Positions 51,841-62,278 of a DNA stretch of 64,000 nucleotides are shown piece after piece (positions within the stretch are counted from its first letter, which is position 1; every line of letters starts with the position of its first letter). The stretch is from a bacterium. GTDB taxonomy: Bacteria; Planctomycetota; Planctomycetia; Planctomycetales; Planctomycetaceae. The position numbers and the translations under genes were made by a program. The stretch lies in the NCBI GenBank assembly GCA_016125225.1, contig WGME01000025.1, forward strand, positions 1 to 64,000, in the 5' to 3' direction. The notes under the pieces were generated by a model, which searched no databases, had not been told where the DNA came from, and saw only the letters and a program-made list of their open reading frames with translations.

Positions 51841-54090
51841 ATGACGGCGCAACAGCCAGAAGGATCGGCGCAAGAGCGTAAACGTCAACGTCGCCTGCGA
51901 CGCTGGTGGAAACGGGTGGGAGTTTCGAGCCTGCTGGTCGGAGCGGCCGTCGGTGCCTGGGCCTATGAAGATGCAGTCCCCGCTGCAGGATTGAAGGGCA
52001 TTCTGCCTGCCAGCCCCCCCGATGTCTTCGCGTCTGACGCCTTCGAGGCCTTGGGACCCACTTGGTCTGACTGGAGTCAGGGAGCCGCCGAAGCCATTGA
52101 TTCGTATTACAAGGCTGATGGCGATGTTGCAGCGCAGAAAGCTGCTTTGGCTTCGGTGAAGCGAAAGCTCGGTGTGCTCGACAAAGCCCTGGCTGACAAC
52201 AGCTATGTGATGATCGCCGAGCCGCTCACCAAATTGCGCGGACCGCTGGCCCGTCGCGTGGCACTCGGGGAAGCCATTTTTGCGACTCTGGAAGCCGATC
52301 CCGATGCCGCTCGTCAGCAGGCATTGAAGTCCGCCGCTCAAGACGTTCAGTCGGCTCTGACCGCATTGGAAGCCGATCTGAAGTCCATTCCCGGTGGATT
52401 GGCCTGGTTGCCCTACCTGCATGCAGATGCCCTGTCGAAAGCCGTGGCGGAATCAACGAGTGGCGAAGCCCTGACCGCCGCCTTGAATGCCACCAAATCC
52501 CGACTGGCAGCCCGGGCCACCCTCAGCGATGAAACGCAAAAGGCCTTTTTAGGCCGCCCGAAATTCCTCGCCTTGGAAACAGCCGTCCAGGCAGATCTGT
52601 CGGTCCTGGAACAACCTGCCAAGACCGCTGATCCGGCTGCCGCACGAGCCGCTTTGACCGAGTTGGTCGCGGCCATCGAAGACTACGAAGCCACAAGCAG
52701 CGCTGTCGCCGCCAGCAATGTCCGTGCAGCCACCAAGAAAGTGTCGGACGTCTCGGCAGATGGCGGAGCCGCCCTGAAGAAAGCTCTTGATGAGTTCTAC
52801 TTCAGCCCCAATTTGCAGATCGCGGCGAGTGAGACGTTCCTGAACCGTTTGCTGTCCGATGCGCGGACTGAGCAGGGTCAAGTCAACGACTATGTGCTCG
52901 GGGCAGCCGTGGGAGGCTGGCAAACCACGAGCAGCACCGTCAGCGTGGATGTCAAGCCGGCCGATGACGAGATCAAGTTTGACCTGGTCCTGTCCGGCAC
53001 CATTCAGTCCAATACCGCGGGACGTACCGACCAGGCCACGATTTATACCTCGGGGTATCACACCTTCCGTTCGGTGAAGGGCGTGATGTACGACGGCGAA
53101 AAGTTTGTAACCACGCCTGCGGTGACGGCGGTGAATGCCAATAACACCACAACAGGTGCTGCCACACGTTTCAACGGTACGTTGCTCAGCGGGATTGCTC
53201 AACGAACGGCGATGCGTGAAGCCGCGGCTCGTCGGGGTCAGGCCGAAGCCATCGCTGAAGGTCGGATCACTGCGCGGGTGACACCCAAGTTCAATGAAGA
53301 AGTCGATAAATCGTTCGCCAAGGCGACCGAGCAAATCGAAACGGATCTCAACAAAGGTCTCAAAGAAACCGGGATTTATCCCGATTGGCTGAAGTTGTGG
53401 AGCACCGGCGACCAGGTTCGCGTTGCTTCACGATTGATGCCCGAGGGCAAGCTCGGTGGTAACAATCCGCCCTCCGCGTGGTTGGCAAGTGGCACCGGTG
53501 CCGCGCTCGTCATGCATGAATCGGTGGTCAATAACACCATCGACCAGATCGGATTCGCTGGCAAGAAGATGAGCGAGGAAGAGCTGCGGGCTCATCTCGA
53601 AGGCTTCCTCAGCAAGGCCTTGTCACGTGAATTCAAGTTCCAGGCTCCGAAAGAAACCGAAGCGGCTCCGAGTACGGAACCGGCTGCGGAAGAAGAGGCG
53701 GAGTCGACTAAAGAACCAGCTCAACTGGTCTTTGCCGAAAACGACCCGGTGCGAATTCAATTCCGTGATGGCGAATTGCTGCTCGTGATTCGCGCCGGTC
53801 TTGAGCGGAAATCGGGTGAACCAATTCCGGCTCATGAAATTGTCGTCCCCCTCACCTTCACGGTGTCCGGCGACAAGATCATGATCCAACGCGATGTTCT
53901 GCAGATCGCACCGATCGAAGGTCGCTCCAATCCCATTCAGCAGAAGGTCATGAACACCCGGATCGCAGCCTCTCTGCCCGATCGCGAAGTCCCTGGCACT
54001 TTCACACTCAAAGGCCCCAGCCGTGAAGTGACCGCGAAGGTCACCGACCTGAAGTTGGTCGATGGTTGGATTGCCGTCCATGTTGACTGA
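51841..54090 (+). CDS. Large exported/anchored hypothetical protein
   Basis: 749 residues from ATG 51841 (MTAQQPEGSAQERKR); 51796 would add 15 codons. A basic stretch (RKRQRRLRRWWKR) and one hydrophobic span (VGVSSLLVGAAVGAWAY) form an N-terminal signal anchor. The bulk is alanine-rich and helical (KAALASVKRKLGVLDKALAD), then beta-rich with KFDLVLSGTIQSNTAGRTDQATIY, and an acidic linker (EAAPSTEPAAEEEAEST) near residue 600. Planctomycete-restricted appearance, function unknown. The terminator at 54126 ends this gene. Confidence 0.75.
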   Translation: MTAQQPEGSAQERKRQRRLRRWWKRVGVSSLLVGAAVGAWAYEDAVPAAGLKGILPASPPDVFASDAFEALGPTWSDWSQGAAEAIDSYYKADGDVAAQKAALASVKRKLGVLDKALADNSYVMIAEPLTKLRGPLARRVALGEAIFATLEADPDAARQQALKSAAQDVQSALTALEADLKSIPGGLAWLPYLHADALSKAVAESTSGEALTAALNATKSRLAARATLSDETQKAFLGRPKFLALETAVQADLSVLEQPAKTADPAAARAALTELVAAIEDYEATSSAVAASNVRAATKKVSDVSADGGAALKKALDEFYFSPNLQIAASETFLNRLLSDARTEQGQVNDYVLGAAVGGWQTTSSTVSVDVKPADDEIKFDLVLSGTIQSNTAGRTDQATIYTSGYHTFRSVKGVMYDGEKFVTTPAVTAVNANNTTTGAATRFNGTLLSGIAQRTAMREAAARRGQAEAIAEGRITARVTPKFNEEVDKSFAKATEQIETDLNKGLKETGIYPDWLKLWSTGDQVRVASRLMPEGKLGGNNPPSAWLASGTGAALVMHESVVNNTIDQIGFAGKKMSEEELRAHLEGFLSKALSREFKFQAPKETEAAPSTEPAAEEEAESTKEPAQLVFAENDPVRIQFRDGELLLVIRAGLERKSGEPIPAHEIVVPLTFTVSGDKIMIQRDVLQIAPIEGRSNPIQQKVMNTRIAASLPDREVPGTFTLKGPSREVTAKVTDLKLVDGWIAVHVD

Positions 54091-54125
54091 TCGGGTCGAT
54101 TGATGAGACCCGTAAGATGAATGCA

Positions 54126-54163
54126 AAAGATCCGGATGCCATGCCAGCATCCGGATCTTTTTA
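54126..54163 (+). terminator. Rho-independent terminator
   Basis: AAAGATCCGGATGC/GCATCCGGATCTTT, a 14-bp perfect stem with a 7-base loop followed by TTATTT. A-run on the left and T-run on the right let it work in both directions between the convergent genes. Confidence 0.9.
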
Positions 54164-54215
54164 TTTGATGGATCACCGAGGGGGCTGCTAACAATCACCC
54201 CAGGCCTGATTCAGC

Positions 54216-55400
54216 TTAAGCCGGGTCCAGCGATTCGGATTCGTCCAGCCGGCTAGGGTAACCATAGAGTTCGAAAGCAAACTGCAGGCGTTCGTACACG
54301 CGCTGCATGGTTACCGGGTCCATGGAGAACTGGTTCTTACGATAGCTGGCGAGTTCGTCCAATTGGGCCTGAATACGCGGAGCCAGATGTTCCCAGCCCG
54401 AGAGACTCAGGTTGTTGTAAATCTGCTGCATGTGGCCGAGCGGGTCGACTTCGAAATCCTCATAACGGACTTCATGCAACTGGCCAGCGGGAATCAGCGA
54501 CTTGGTCTCTTCATAACGACGGATGCAGTGCTCATACGTGGCCAATGTATCCTCTTCGAGTCCGCCGTAATTGGTGACCCCGAGAGCGTTCTCTGCAAAG
54601 ATCGTCTTACGCAGATGGACGGACGAATTGTAGACGGCATACGGATCGCGATAGATGTAAACGAACTTTGCGTTGGGAAAGAGTTCGAGCAACAGCGGAA
54701 CGCGATAGGTATGGCTGGGGCTTTTCAAAATTACCGGACGATTCGTTCGCAAAGTAAGCTTTTTCACCAACAGCAGGAACTCGCGTTTCCACAACGCCAG
54801 TTCCTCTTCGCTCAGTTCCGTCAAATCGAACGTGCGTTCATACTTCGGCCGATCTCCCTGAAACAGCAGCATGGCATAGGGGGAGATCAACGTCCGCAGC
54901 AGCAGGGCCACTTCATCTTCCTGCGACATCTTCCAGCCAGCAGGGATATTGTCCATGGGGCGTGTTTTGGGTAATGCCCAACCGGTCAAGGCAGTCACCA
55001 GCCGTTCGGTCAGCAGAAAGTGCCCCGAAAACATCACCTGATAGAGGTTGGGAAACGCGAACTGCGGATCGAGCGCGAAGAGGTTGTGCAGAAGGGTCGT
55101 ACCACTCCGCCAGTGCCCCAGGATAAAGATCGGGGCCTGCTCGACTTTGGTCGCGGCGACCCGACGGCCGTAAATGGCATTTTCCCAGAATTCATGCCAG
55201 GAATTGAGCCAGCTTAAGGCCGAAATGGACCAGCGGCGCAGGCGATTTTCCGGGGGAAAAGGGCCGGCAATCTGGCAGACCTGTCGCCAGTGCGTACGAT
55301 TCAGCCCGTGCCAGACGCAGCAGAGTCCCTGCCCGCTCGATCGTGGACGTTGTTTCGTCGGAGAATTTCGTGGGGGAGACGTCGTACTGGCCGTCGGCAT
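54216..55400 (-). CDS. Sulfotransferase family protein
   Basis: 394 residues from ATG 55400, with AAGGA ahead; 55424 is also possible. IFILGHWRSGTTLLHNLFALDP is the 5'-phosphosulfate loop of PAPS-dependent sulfotransferases, and FPNAKFVYIYRDPYAVYNS the 3'-phosphate-binding segment; LHEVRYEDFEVDP is the usual later block. Substrates may be surface glycans or lipids. It is divergent from a GT2 glycosyltransferase gene. Confidence 0.9.
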   Translation of the reverse strand: MPTASTTSPPRNSPTKQRPRSSGQGLCCVWHGLNRTHWRQVCQIAGPFPPENRLRRWSISALSWLNSWHEFWENAIYGRRVAATKVEQAPIFILGHWRSGTTLLHNLFALDPQFAFPNLYQVMFSGHFLLTERLVTALTGWALPKTRPMDNIPAGWKMSQEDEVALLLRTLISPYAMLLFQGDRPKYERTFDLTELSEEELALWKREFLLLVKKLTLRTNRPVILKSPSHTYRVPLLLELFPNAKFVYIYRDPYAVYNSSVHLRKTIFAENALGVTNYGGLEEDTLATYEHCIRRYEETKSLIPAGQLHEVRYEDFEVDPLGHMQQIYNNLSLSGWEHLAPRIQAQLDELASYRKNQFSMDPVTMQRVYERLQFAFELYGYPSRLDESESLDPA

Positions 55401-55564
55401 GGAGCTAAAATCCTTCACAAGCATGCATCGTGCGCCGTCCGAAGAAATGGATCAAGCCCGCGAAATGTTTTTCCGCCTTGAAACGATCTCATTTCACGGG
55501 TGGACGTTTGACCCATTCCCGGTCACAATCCCTTTGGTCTTCGGCATTACTCAAAGGGAAACTT

Positions 55565-56533
55565 GTGACGGCCCTCTCGATTATCATTCCAGTTTACAAT
55601 GAAGCCGAGAGCCTGAAGCAATTGCACCGCGAGATTCGTGACATTGCTGTACAGGTCTCGCTCGATCTGGAAATGATCTTTGTCGATGACGGGTCACGAG
55701 ATGCGTCCTGGCAGACCATCCAGGAATTGGCCGCTGCCGACCCGCAGGTCCGGGGCATACGTTTCCGTCGTAATTTCGGCAAAGCCGCGGCTTTAACCGC
55801 AGGCTTCCGCGCGGCGCAATCGCCGTTGCTGATGATGATGGACGCCGATTTGCAGGACGATCCCGCAGAAATTCCGCAGTTTCTGGCAAAGTTGAACACG
55901 GGATTTGATGTCGTCAACGGCTGGAAGCAACGACGGCTGGACCCCTGGCATAAAGTCTATCCCAGCAAGGTCTTCAACGCTTTGGTCAGCCGCTTGACCG
56001 GGTTATCTCTGCATGATCACAACTGCGGTATCAAACTGGTCCGCCGCGAGGTGACCGGAGAAATTCGTCTGTATGGCGAATTGCATCGGTTTATTCCGGT
56101 TTTGGCTCATGCTCGGGGCTTCCGGGTGACCGAGCTGCCCGTGCATCATCGGGTCCGTCAGCACGGGGTTTCCAAGTACGGGTTTCGGCGGTTTGCACGT
56201 GGATTTCTGGATTTGCTCACAGTTTCCTTTCTTATGAGCTACCGTCAGCGACCGCAGCACATGCTGGGGGGGGTGGGGCTGCTCTTTTTCAGCTGTGGCA
56301 TGCTGGGACTGGGGTATCTCGCGGTGATCTGGGTCTGCATGAATGTGCTGGGACTGCTCCCGACTGTGCCCATCGGATCACGGCCGTTGCTGGCCTATTC
56401 CCTGGCAGCGACATTGCTCGGCGGACAGGCGTTGAGTCTGGGGTTACTCGCCGAACTGCTGGTCCATTACACCAGCCATGAACGCGATGCCTTCAGCATT
56501 GCCGAGCAGACAGCCGAAAGCTGCCTGATTTGA
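55565..56533 (+). CDS. GT2 glycosyltransferase (dolichyl/undecaprenyl-phosphate sugar type)
   Basis: 322 residues from GTG 55565 ([17 protein letters not shown]). Landmarks: [24 protein letters not shown] (DxD), [21 protein letters not shown], then two C-terminal membrane spans ([25 protein letters not shown] and [25 protein letters not shown]). This is the layout of GtrB/ArnC-like enzymes that load a sugar onto a lipid phosphate at the membrane. Upstream in-frame codons to 55430 overlap the divergent gene's leader and are not needed. Confidence 0.9.
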   Translation: MTALSIIIPVYNEAESLKQLHREIRDIAVQVSLDLEMIFVDDGSRDASWQTIQELAAADPQVRGIRFRRNFGKAAALTAGFRAAQSPLLMMMDADLQDDPAEIPQFLAKLNTGFDVVNGWKQRRLDPWHKVYPSKVFNALVSRLTGLSLHDHNCGIKLVRREVTGEIRLYGELHRFIPVLAHARGFRVTELPVHHRVRQHGVSKYGFRRFARGFLDLLTVSFLMSYRQRPQHMLGGVGLLFFSCGMLGLGYLAVIWVCMNVLGLLPTVPIGSRPLLAYSLAATLLGGQALSLGLLAELLVHYTSHERDAFSIAEQTAESCLI

Positions 56534-56681
56534 GAGTTTCCAACTCCCAAGCCGGGATACAAACTTCACAGCACGTTCATCGATTGTCAGCAATCTGCCT
56601 GAAGTTGGCGGGGAAATTCCGTGGATCGGTTGCCGCCGCTATACTGTTGGGACGAGTTTCGTTGTACCCTTCGTAAACGGA

Positions 56682-57650
56682 ATGGTTGACCTCGAACAAG
56701 GAATGCATTGCGTGTCGGACCATCATGAAGTGATCGCGGCGCTGGAACGCAACATCTCGTCTGCCATTCTGGGTAAGCCTGAACCCATTCGACTCTCACT
56801 CGTCGCCCTGCTGGCCGAAGGTCACATGCTGGTGGAAGACGCACCGGGTGTGGGGAAAACTTCGCTGGCCAAGGCCATCGCCCGCAGTTTGTCCTGCGAC
56901 TACAAGCGACTACAGTTCACCCCCGATATGCTCCCCAGTGATATTCTGGGTTCGAGTGTCTTCCTGCAGAATCTGGGGGAATTCGAATTCCGTCAAGGGC
57001 CGGTCTTCACGAATGTGCTGCTGGCTGATGAAATCAATCGGACCACGCCCCGGACACAGAGTGCGTTACTGGAAGCCATGTCCGAAGGTCAGGTCTCTGT
57101 CGAGGGGAAGACCTACCCTTTAAGTGCCCCGTTCTTTGTGCTGGCCACGCAGAATCCGTATGAATTCGAAGGCACCTATCCGCTTCCGGAAAACCAGCTC
57201 GACCGCTTTATGCTGTGCATCGACATTGGCTACCCGGACCGCGAAGTGGAGAAGATGGTGCTGGTCAATCACCGTGACGGTGAGCCGGTTGATCGTTTGC
57301 AACCCGTGGTATCTCACGAACAATTACGGACTTTGCAACAGGCCGTTCGCGAGGTCCGTGTGGATGATGCCATCAACAACTATCTGCTCGACTTAATCCA
57401 TGCCACGCGGTCACATGACGAATTGCTGCTGGGGGTAAGCACCCGTGGGGCCATTACGCTGTACCGAGCTTGCCAGAGCCTGGCGCTCATTGAAGGCCGG
57501 ACGTTCGTGACTCCTGACGATGTTAAACGGCTGGCCAGTCCCGTTCTGGCCCATCGTCTGGTGGTCCGTGGGGTCTTGCGAGAAGGACAGCGTGAGCGAG
57601 CGAAACAGGTCATTCGCCAGATCCTGGCAAAGCTCGCCGTTCCCGTGTGA
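56682..57650 (+). CDS. MoxR-family AAA+ ATPase
   Basis: 322 residues. Walker A LVEDAPGVGKTSLAKAIA (about 50-67), Walker B VLLADEINRTTPRTQSALLEAMSE, sensor FVLATQNPYEFEGTYPLPENQLDRF and the C-terminal lid with VSTRGAITLYRACQS are all MoxR hallmarks. Members act as chaperone-like ATPases, usually next to DUF58/VWA genes; none follows here within the next 750 bases, which is unusual. Confidence 0.95.
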   Translation: MVDLEQGMHCVSDHHEVIAALERNISSAILGKPEPIRLSLVALLAEGHMLVEDAPGVGKTSLAKAIARSLSCDYKRLQFTPDMLPSDILGSSVFLQNLGEFEFRQGPVFTNVLLADEINRTTPRTQSALLEAMSEGQVSVEGKTYPLSAPFFVLATQNPYEFEGTYPLPENQLDRFMLCIDIGYPDREVEKMVLVNHRDGEPVDRLQPVVSHEQLRTLQQAVREVRVDDAINNYLLDLIHATRSHDELLLGVSTRGAITLYRACQSLALIEGRTFVTPDDVKRLASPVLAHRLVVRGVLREGQRERAKQVIRQILAKLAVPV

Positions 57651-58414
57651 TGCCCCGGCGATGAGCATGCGATCGCGACCCGAAATGTGGCTTTTTTGCC
57701 ACCCGATTGACCGGCGAACCTCAAAATTCCTGCTGGCATGAAGAAGTTGTCAGGTGGGGTGGCCGATTTTGGCGGCAGCACGAAGAGCCATTCTCATCCT
57801 ATTGCGGTATTTCAGGTTGCGTTGCCAATAGAGCAGCTCGGCGACTTCTAGGAACTCCCGAATGTGTTCGTATGTACACAATCAGGGTGTCTGCAACCGC
57901 GAGCTCACCTTGACGAGTCAGGCTTGTGTGTCTCTAATACTTCGTTACGGATTTTCTATTTGATCGGCCTGTGGGAACAGAACAAACGCCGATCATGGAC
58001 CGATCATCCTGAAGAACGCTGGGCCGATGGGAGCAATCCTGTCGGGTTCTAAGGGGTGATCTCAGAGTGGTGTTCGGTTCTGAGCGGAAGGGAGCAATCG
58101 TTCCGCCAGTCAGTTGGACCATTTTCCGACTGTCGGGTTGTTCTGGTTGTACACGTTCCATGCAACGGACCGATATTGAGGGATATGTCAAATTCTGTGA
58201 TGGGGCATCGGGGCGTCCTTCGCTCTGCGGTCCCACCCGATTCTGACATCACCTCAATCAGTGAGTGGGTTCTCGTTCTCAGATCTCCATCGTCCGGTAA
58301 CGGAACTTTGGCTCGGAGTGCATCCGTCGTTCTGCTCCTGTCGGGTCGATAGACCAAGGCAGGCGGAATCGGGCGGCGCTCTCGGTCTGTGGCGAATGGC
58401 CGGGGTCAGCTAAG
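57651..58414. other. Long intergenic stretch
   Basis: About 760 bases without a credible gene. Several frames of 60-100 codons exist on both strands but overlap each other and have poor composition. It may contain remnants of the DUF58/VWA genes normally found behind moxR, but I see no motif to support that. Confidence 0.45.
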
Positions 58415-59701
58415 ATGGCTGGACACGAAATCCCGCGTGTCGTAATTACAGGTGTGGGGGTTGTTAGCCCGGTGGGTCTCGGTCACGAGGCCTTCTGGTC
58501 GAACCTCATGGCTGGGCGCTCGGGCATTGGCCCGATCTCAACGTTCTCCGGCACCAATCTCCCGTCACGCCTCGCCGCAGAAATTCGTGACTTTCATCCT
58601 GAAAAGCATATTTACAATCGCAAATTCCTGAAGGTCATGTCGCGCGACATTCAATTGGGTGTCGCGGCGGCTTCGATGGCCATGAAGGATGCGGGTTTGC
58701 CGAAAGGTTATGTCGACCCGGAACGTCTGGGGGTCGATTTTGGTGCCGGGCATATCGCTACCACCCCACAAGAACTTCTGGATGCCGCCAAAGGTTTTGC
58801 CGCCGACGCGGAAGCCAACCGCCTGTCGCGTTTCGCTGAAGAAGGCATGCGGCAGATTTGCCCGCTCTGGTTGCTGAAGCAACTTCCCAACATGCCCGCC
58901 TGCCATGTGGCGATTGAGCATGAAGCCCGCGGGCCGAACAATACCATCACCGCTTGTGAATCGTCTGCCCTGCTGGCATTGGCCGAGGCCATGCGGATCA
59001 TCCAGCGCAATGCGGCTGACGTCATGATCGTCGGGGCTTGCAGTTCGCATCTCTCACCGATGGAACTCACACGCCAGCATCTGTATGAATCACTGAGCCA
59101 CGAAGACGACCCGACCGCTGCTTGCCGCCCGTTTGACCGGTACCGCGATGGCACCGTGATTGGCGAAGGGGCCGGGGCTTACATTCTGGAAAATTATGAC
59201 TACGCGGTAGCCCGTGGAGCCACTATTTATGCCGAGTTGGTCGGTGTTGGTGCCGGTTGCGATGGCATGTCGGCCGAGAATCGCAGTGAAGGCGTCGGGC
59301 TGGTCCGCTCGATTCAAGCGGCCCTGCGGCAAGCCAACGTCGATCCGCGATCGCTGAGTCATATCAATGCCCATGGCAAAGCCACTCAGCGTGATGACTG
59401 GGCCGAATCGCGTGCCTATCACAATGCCTTGGGGATGTCCGCAGAAAAGATTCCTGTGACCGCCCTGAAGAGCTACTTCGGACATTTTGATGCCGGAGCG
59501 GGGGCTGTCGAATTTGCCGCCAGCCTCTTGGCGTTACGACATGGATCGCTGCCGATTACGTTAAATTACCGTAATCCCGATCCCCTCTGTCAGCTCAACG
59601 TCGTTCATGACGAACCGGTACGATTGTCGACGCCGTTCGCATTGAGCGTGAATCGGACCCGCATGGGCCAAAGTGCCGCGGCCATCATTCGCGCGGTCTA
59701 A
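58415..59701 (+). CDS. Beta-ketoacyl synthase (FabF/KAS-like)
   Basis: 428 residues. Start VVITGVGVVSPVGLGHEAFW; catalytic Cys in ITACESSALLALAEAM (about 181) where most FabF read ACATS; His in INAHGKATQRDDWAES (about 319); second His in KSYFGHFDAGAGAVEF (about 355). The triad is intact. The nucleophile context and extended N-terminal half (KHIYNRKFLKVMSRDIQLG) place it among the FabF-like enzymes of special fatty-acid or polyketide pathways rather than the core FabF. No acyl carrier protein gene is adjacent. Confidence 0.85.
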   Translation: MAGHEIPRVVITGVGVVSPVGLGHEAFWSNLMAGRSGIGPISTFSGTNLPSRLAAEIRDFHPEKHIYNRKFLKVMSRDIQLGVAAASMAMKDAGLPKGYVDPERLGVDFGAGHIATTPQELLDAAKGFAADAEANRLSRFAEEGMRQICPLWLLKQLPNMPACHVAIEHEARGPNNTITACESSALLALAEAMRIIQRNAADVMIVGACSSHLSPMELTRQHLYESLSHEDDPTAACRPFDRYRDGTVIGEGAGAYILENYDYAVARGATIYAELVGVGAGCDGMSAENRSEGVGLVRSIQAALRQANVDPRSLSHINAHGKATQRDDWAESRAYHNALGMSAEKIPVTALKSYFGHFDAGAGAVEFAASLLALRHGSLPITLNYRNPDPLCQLNVVHDEPVRLSTPFALSVNRTRMGQSAAAIIRAV

Positions 59702-59861
59702 CGGCCCTCTCTGATGGGTCGCCGCTCGCGGCTACGTTGCCCCGCATGGTATGCTGTCCGGACGAAATCCCAAGAGGGACGTCGTTGCCTGGTCAACCGG
59801 AAAGCTGCGGAACCGGGTTTCCTCCGGGCAGACGAATTGCCAGTTGGTGGGAAAGGAAGTT

Positions 59862-60686
59862 GTGTCACACGATCTTGCCACAGTGCGTATCGGTTTCATC
59901 GGTGCCGGGCAAATGGCGACCGCTTTGGCCAAGGGATTTCTCAGCGCCGGTGTGTTAACGCCCGACCGCATCATCGCGGCCGATGCTTACCCCGCAGCCA
60001 GCGAGTCCTTTCAGTCGAAGACCAATGCACGGATCGCTGCAAGTAATCGCGACGTGTGCAAACAGACCGACGTGATCTTCCTGGCAGTGAAACCACAGCA
60101 GATGTCGGCCGTACTGTCCGACATTCGCATGTCGGTCGAGTCGCGACATCTGTTCGTTTCCATCGCGGCTGGCGTTCCCTTGAAACGTCTGGAAGATTCG
60201 CTGGGCAATCATTGCCGGGCGATTCGAGTGATGCCTAACACTCCTTGCCTGGTGGGCGCCGGAGCCGCAGCCTATGCCCTCGGATCAACCGCCACGGCCG
60301 ATGACAGCCAGTTGGTGCAGTCGTTGCTAAATACCGTGGGGGTGAGCGCGCAGGTCGCCGAGTCGCTGCTCGACCCGATCACCGGATTATCTGGCAGCGG
60401 TCCGGCCTTTGTGTACATGATGATCGAAGCCTTGAGCGATGGTGGAGTCCGTGCGGGTTTGCCCCGTGAACTGGCCACCAAGTTCGCCGCACAAACGGTC
60501 TTTGGTGCCGCTCGGATGGTACTGGAAACGCAACAGCATCCCGGAGTGCTGAAAGATGCCGTGACCAGTCCGGGTGGCACCACCATCGCCGGTATTCAGG
60601 CCCTGGAAAATGCTGGCGTTCGCGGTGCACTGATGACGGCGGTGATGTCCGCCACGGAGCGTTCCCGGCAGCTTTCCCAAGGGTAG
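59862..60686 (+). CDS. proC: Pyrroline-5-carboxylate reductase
   Basis: 274 residues from GTG 59862, which has GGAAAGGAAG just upstream. VRIGFIGAGQMATALAKGFL (NADPH loop), IFLAVKPQQM, RAIRVMPNTPCLVGAGA and the C-terminal GLSGSGPAFVYMMIEALSDGGVRAGLPRELA and VTSPGGTTIAGI are the classic ProC landmarks. It reduces pyrroline-5-carboxylate to proline. An upstream ATG at 59751 is unlikely. Confidence 0.95.
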   Translation: MSHDLATVRIGFIGAGQMATALAKGFLSAGVLTPDRIIAADAYPAASESFQSKTNARIAASNRDVCKQTDVIFLAVKPQQMSAVLSDIRMSVESRHLFVSIAAGVPLKRLEDSLGNHCRAIRVMPNTPCLVGAGAAAYALGSTATADDSQLVQSLLNTVGVSAQVAESLLDPITGLSGSGPAFVYMMIEALSDGGVRAGLPRELATKFAAQTVFGAARMVLETQQHPGVLKDAVTSPGGTTIAGIQALENAGVRGALMTAVMSATERSRQLSQG

Positions 60687-60823
60687 TCTGCTAAACTCTT
60701 TGGCGATAGATCGCCCGTCGATCCATCATCAGCTTCGCAGGCAACAGGTTCCTGGTACACGATTGATTGGCCATGTGACAGAGGGGCGTTGGCCCGTCTG
60801 GTGAGACTCAGGAAGAGTTAGGA

Positions 60824-62218
60824 ATGATGGAATCGGAATACGATCTGATTGTGATTGGAACAGGGCCGGGGGGTGAAGGGGCAGCCATGCAGGCTGTCAA
60901 GCACGGCAAAACCGTTGCTGCGATCGAACGCGATCCCCTCATCGGTGGGTCATGCACGCACCGTGGCACCATTCCCAGCAAAGCGCTGCGGTATGCCATC
61001 TTTCAGTTGATGGAGATGAACAATAACCCGCTGTTGCGAGAGCAGGGCGTCCTCATCGATTTCACCCTGGCGCAGCTGCAGCGTCGAGCCAAGTCGGTCA
61101 TTGAGCAGCAGGTGCGATTGCGTACCACCTTTTACGACCGGAACGATGTGCCGGTGTATCGAGGCACGGCTCGCTTCGTTGACGAGCATGTCGTCGAAGT
61201 CGTCAAGCCCGATGGCGGACGGGAAGTGTTACGGGGCGAGCAGATCGTCATCGCTTCTGGAGCTCGTCCGTATCGTCCGGCCGATATCGATTTCAGTCAT
61301 CCGCGCATTTTTGACAGCGATACCATTCTCCGTTGCGACATCGATGTGAAATCGATCACCATCTTCGGTGCCGGTGTGATCGGTTGCGAATATGCGTCAA
61401 TGTTTCGCAATCTCGAAATCAAGGTGAACCTGGTCAATAACCGTGACCGCCTGCTCGATTTCCTGGATGAGGAAATTGTCGACGCATTGAGCTATCACCT
61501 GCGTGAACGTGGGATTCTCATTCGTCATCGCGAAGCCTTTGACCGGGTGGAAGCCCGCGATGATTGTGTGGTGGTCTATCTCAAGTCGGGCAAGCAACTC
61601 AAAACCGATGTCTTCCTGTGGGCCGCCGGACGGACTGGAAACTCGGATGGCATGAATCTGGAAGCCACCGGCATCGCTTGCGACTCACGCGGCAACATCC
61701 CGGTCGATGAGCACTTCCGTACCAGCCAGCCCCATATCTATGCGGTGGGTGATGTCATTGGTCCCCCCGCCCTCGCCAGTGCGGCCTACTCTCAGGGGCG
61801 TTATGCGGCCAGTCACATTCTGGGCGCTCAAATGCCGCGGCCCGTGCTCGATGTCCCCACGGGCATTTACACCAGCCCGGAAATCAGCTCACTGGGCAAG
61901 ACAGAGCGCGAACTGACGGAAGCCAACATTCCGTATGAAGTCGGCCATTCTCAGTTCCGCAGTCTGGCTCGCGCGCAGATTATGGGCCGTACGGTGGGCA
62001 TGCTCAAGATTTTGTTTCATCGGGAAACGCTGGAGATTCTGGGCATTCACTGCTTTGGAGCCTCGGCATCGGAAATTGTGCACATCGGTCAGGCCATCAT
62101 GGCGCAACCGGCTCCGAACAATACCCTGATGTACTTCATTAATACGACATTCAATTACCCGACCATGGCCGAAGCCTACCGTGTGGCGGCCTTAAATGGT
62201 TACAACCGGCTGTTCTGA
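60824..62218 (+). CDS. sthA: Soluble NAD(P) transhydrogenase
   Basis: 464 residues (or 463 from the second ATG). [18 protein letters not shown] (FAD loop), [16 protein letters not shown], where one of the disulfide Cys of dihydrolipoamide dehydrogenase is replaced by Thr as in Sth[16 protein letters not shown] (NAD loop), [14 protein letters not shown] and the C-terminal dimer domain with [17 protein letters not shown]. It interconverts NADPH and NADH. The AGGA site lies only about 2 bases before the first ATG and about 5 before the second. Confidence 0.95.
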   Translation: MMESEYDLIVIGTGPGGEGAAMQAVKHGKTVAAIERDPLIGGSCTHRGTIPSKALRYAIFQLMEMNNNPLLREQGVLIDFTLAQLQRRAKSVIEQQVRLRTTFYDRNDVPVYRGTARFVDEHVVEVVKPDGGREVLRGEQIVIASGARPYRPADIDFSHPRIFDSDTILRCDIDVKSITIFGAGVIGCEYASMFRNLEIKVNLVNNRDRLLDFLDEEIVDALSYHLRERGILIRHREAFDRVEARDDCVVVYLKSGKQLKTDVFLWAAGRTGNSDGMNLEATGIACDSRGNIPVDEHFRTSQPHIYAVGDVIGPPALASAAYSQGRYAASHILGAQMPRPVLDVPTGIYTSPEISSLGKTERELTEANIPYEVGHSQFRSLARAQIMGRTVGMLKILFHRETLEILGIHCFGASASEIVHIGQAIMAQPAPNNTLMYFINTTFNYPTMAEAYRVAALNGYNRLF

Positions 62219-62278
62219 TTTCGGCCTGAAATCCCGCCTCTGCATGGCAACAGCGCGCAAAACGAAGGACCAGAATTT

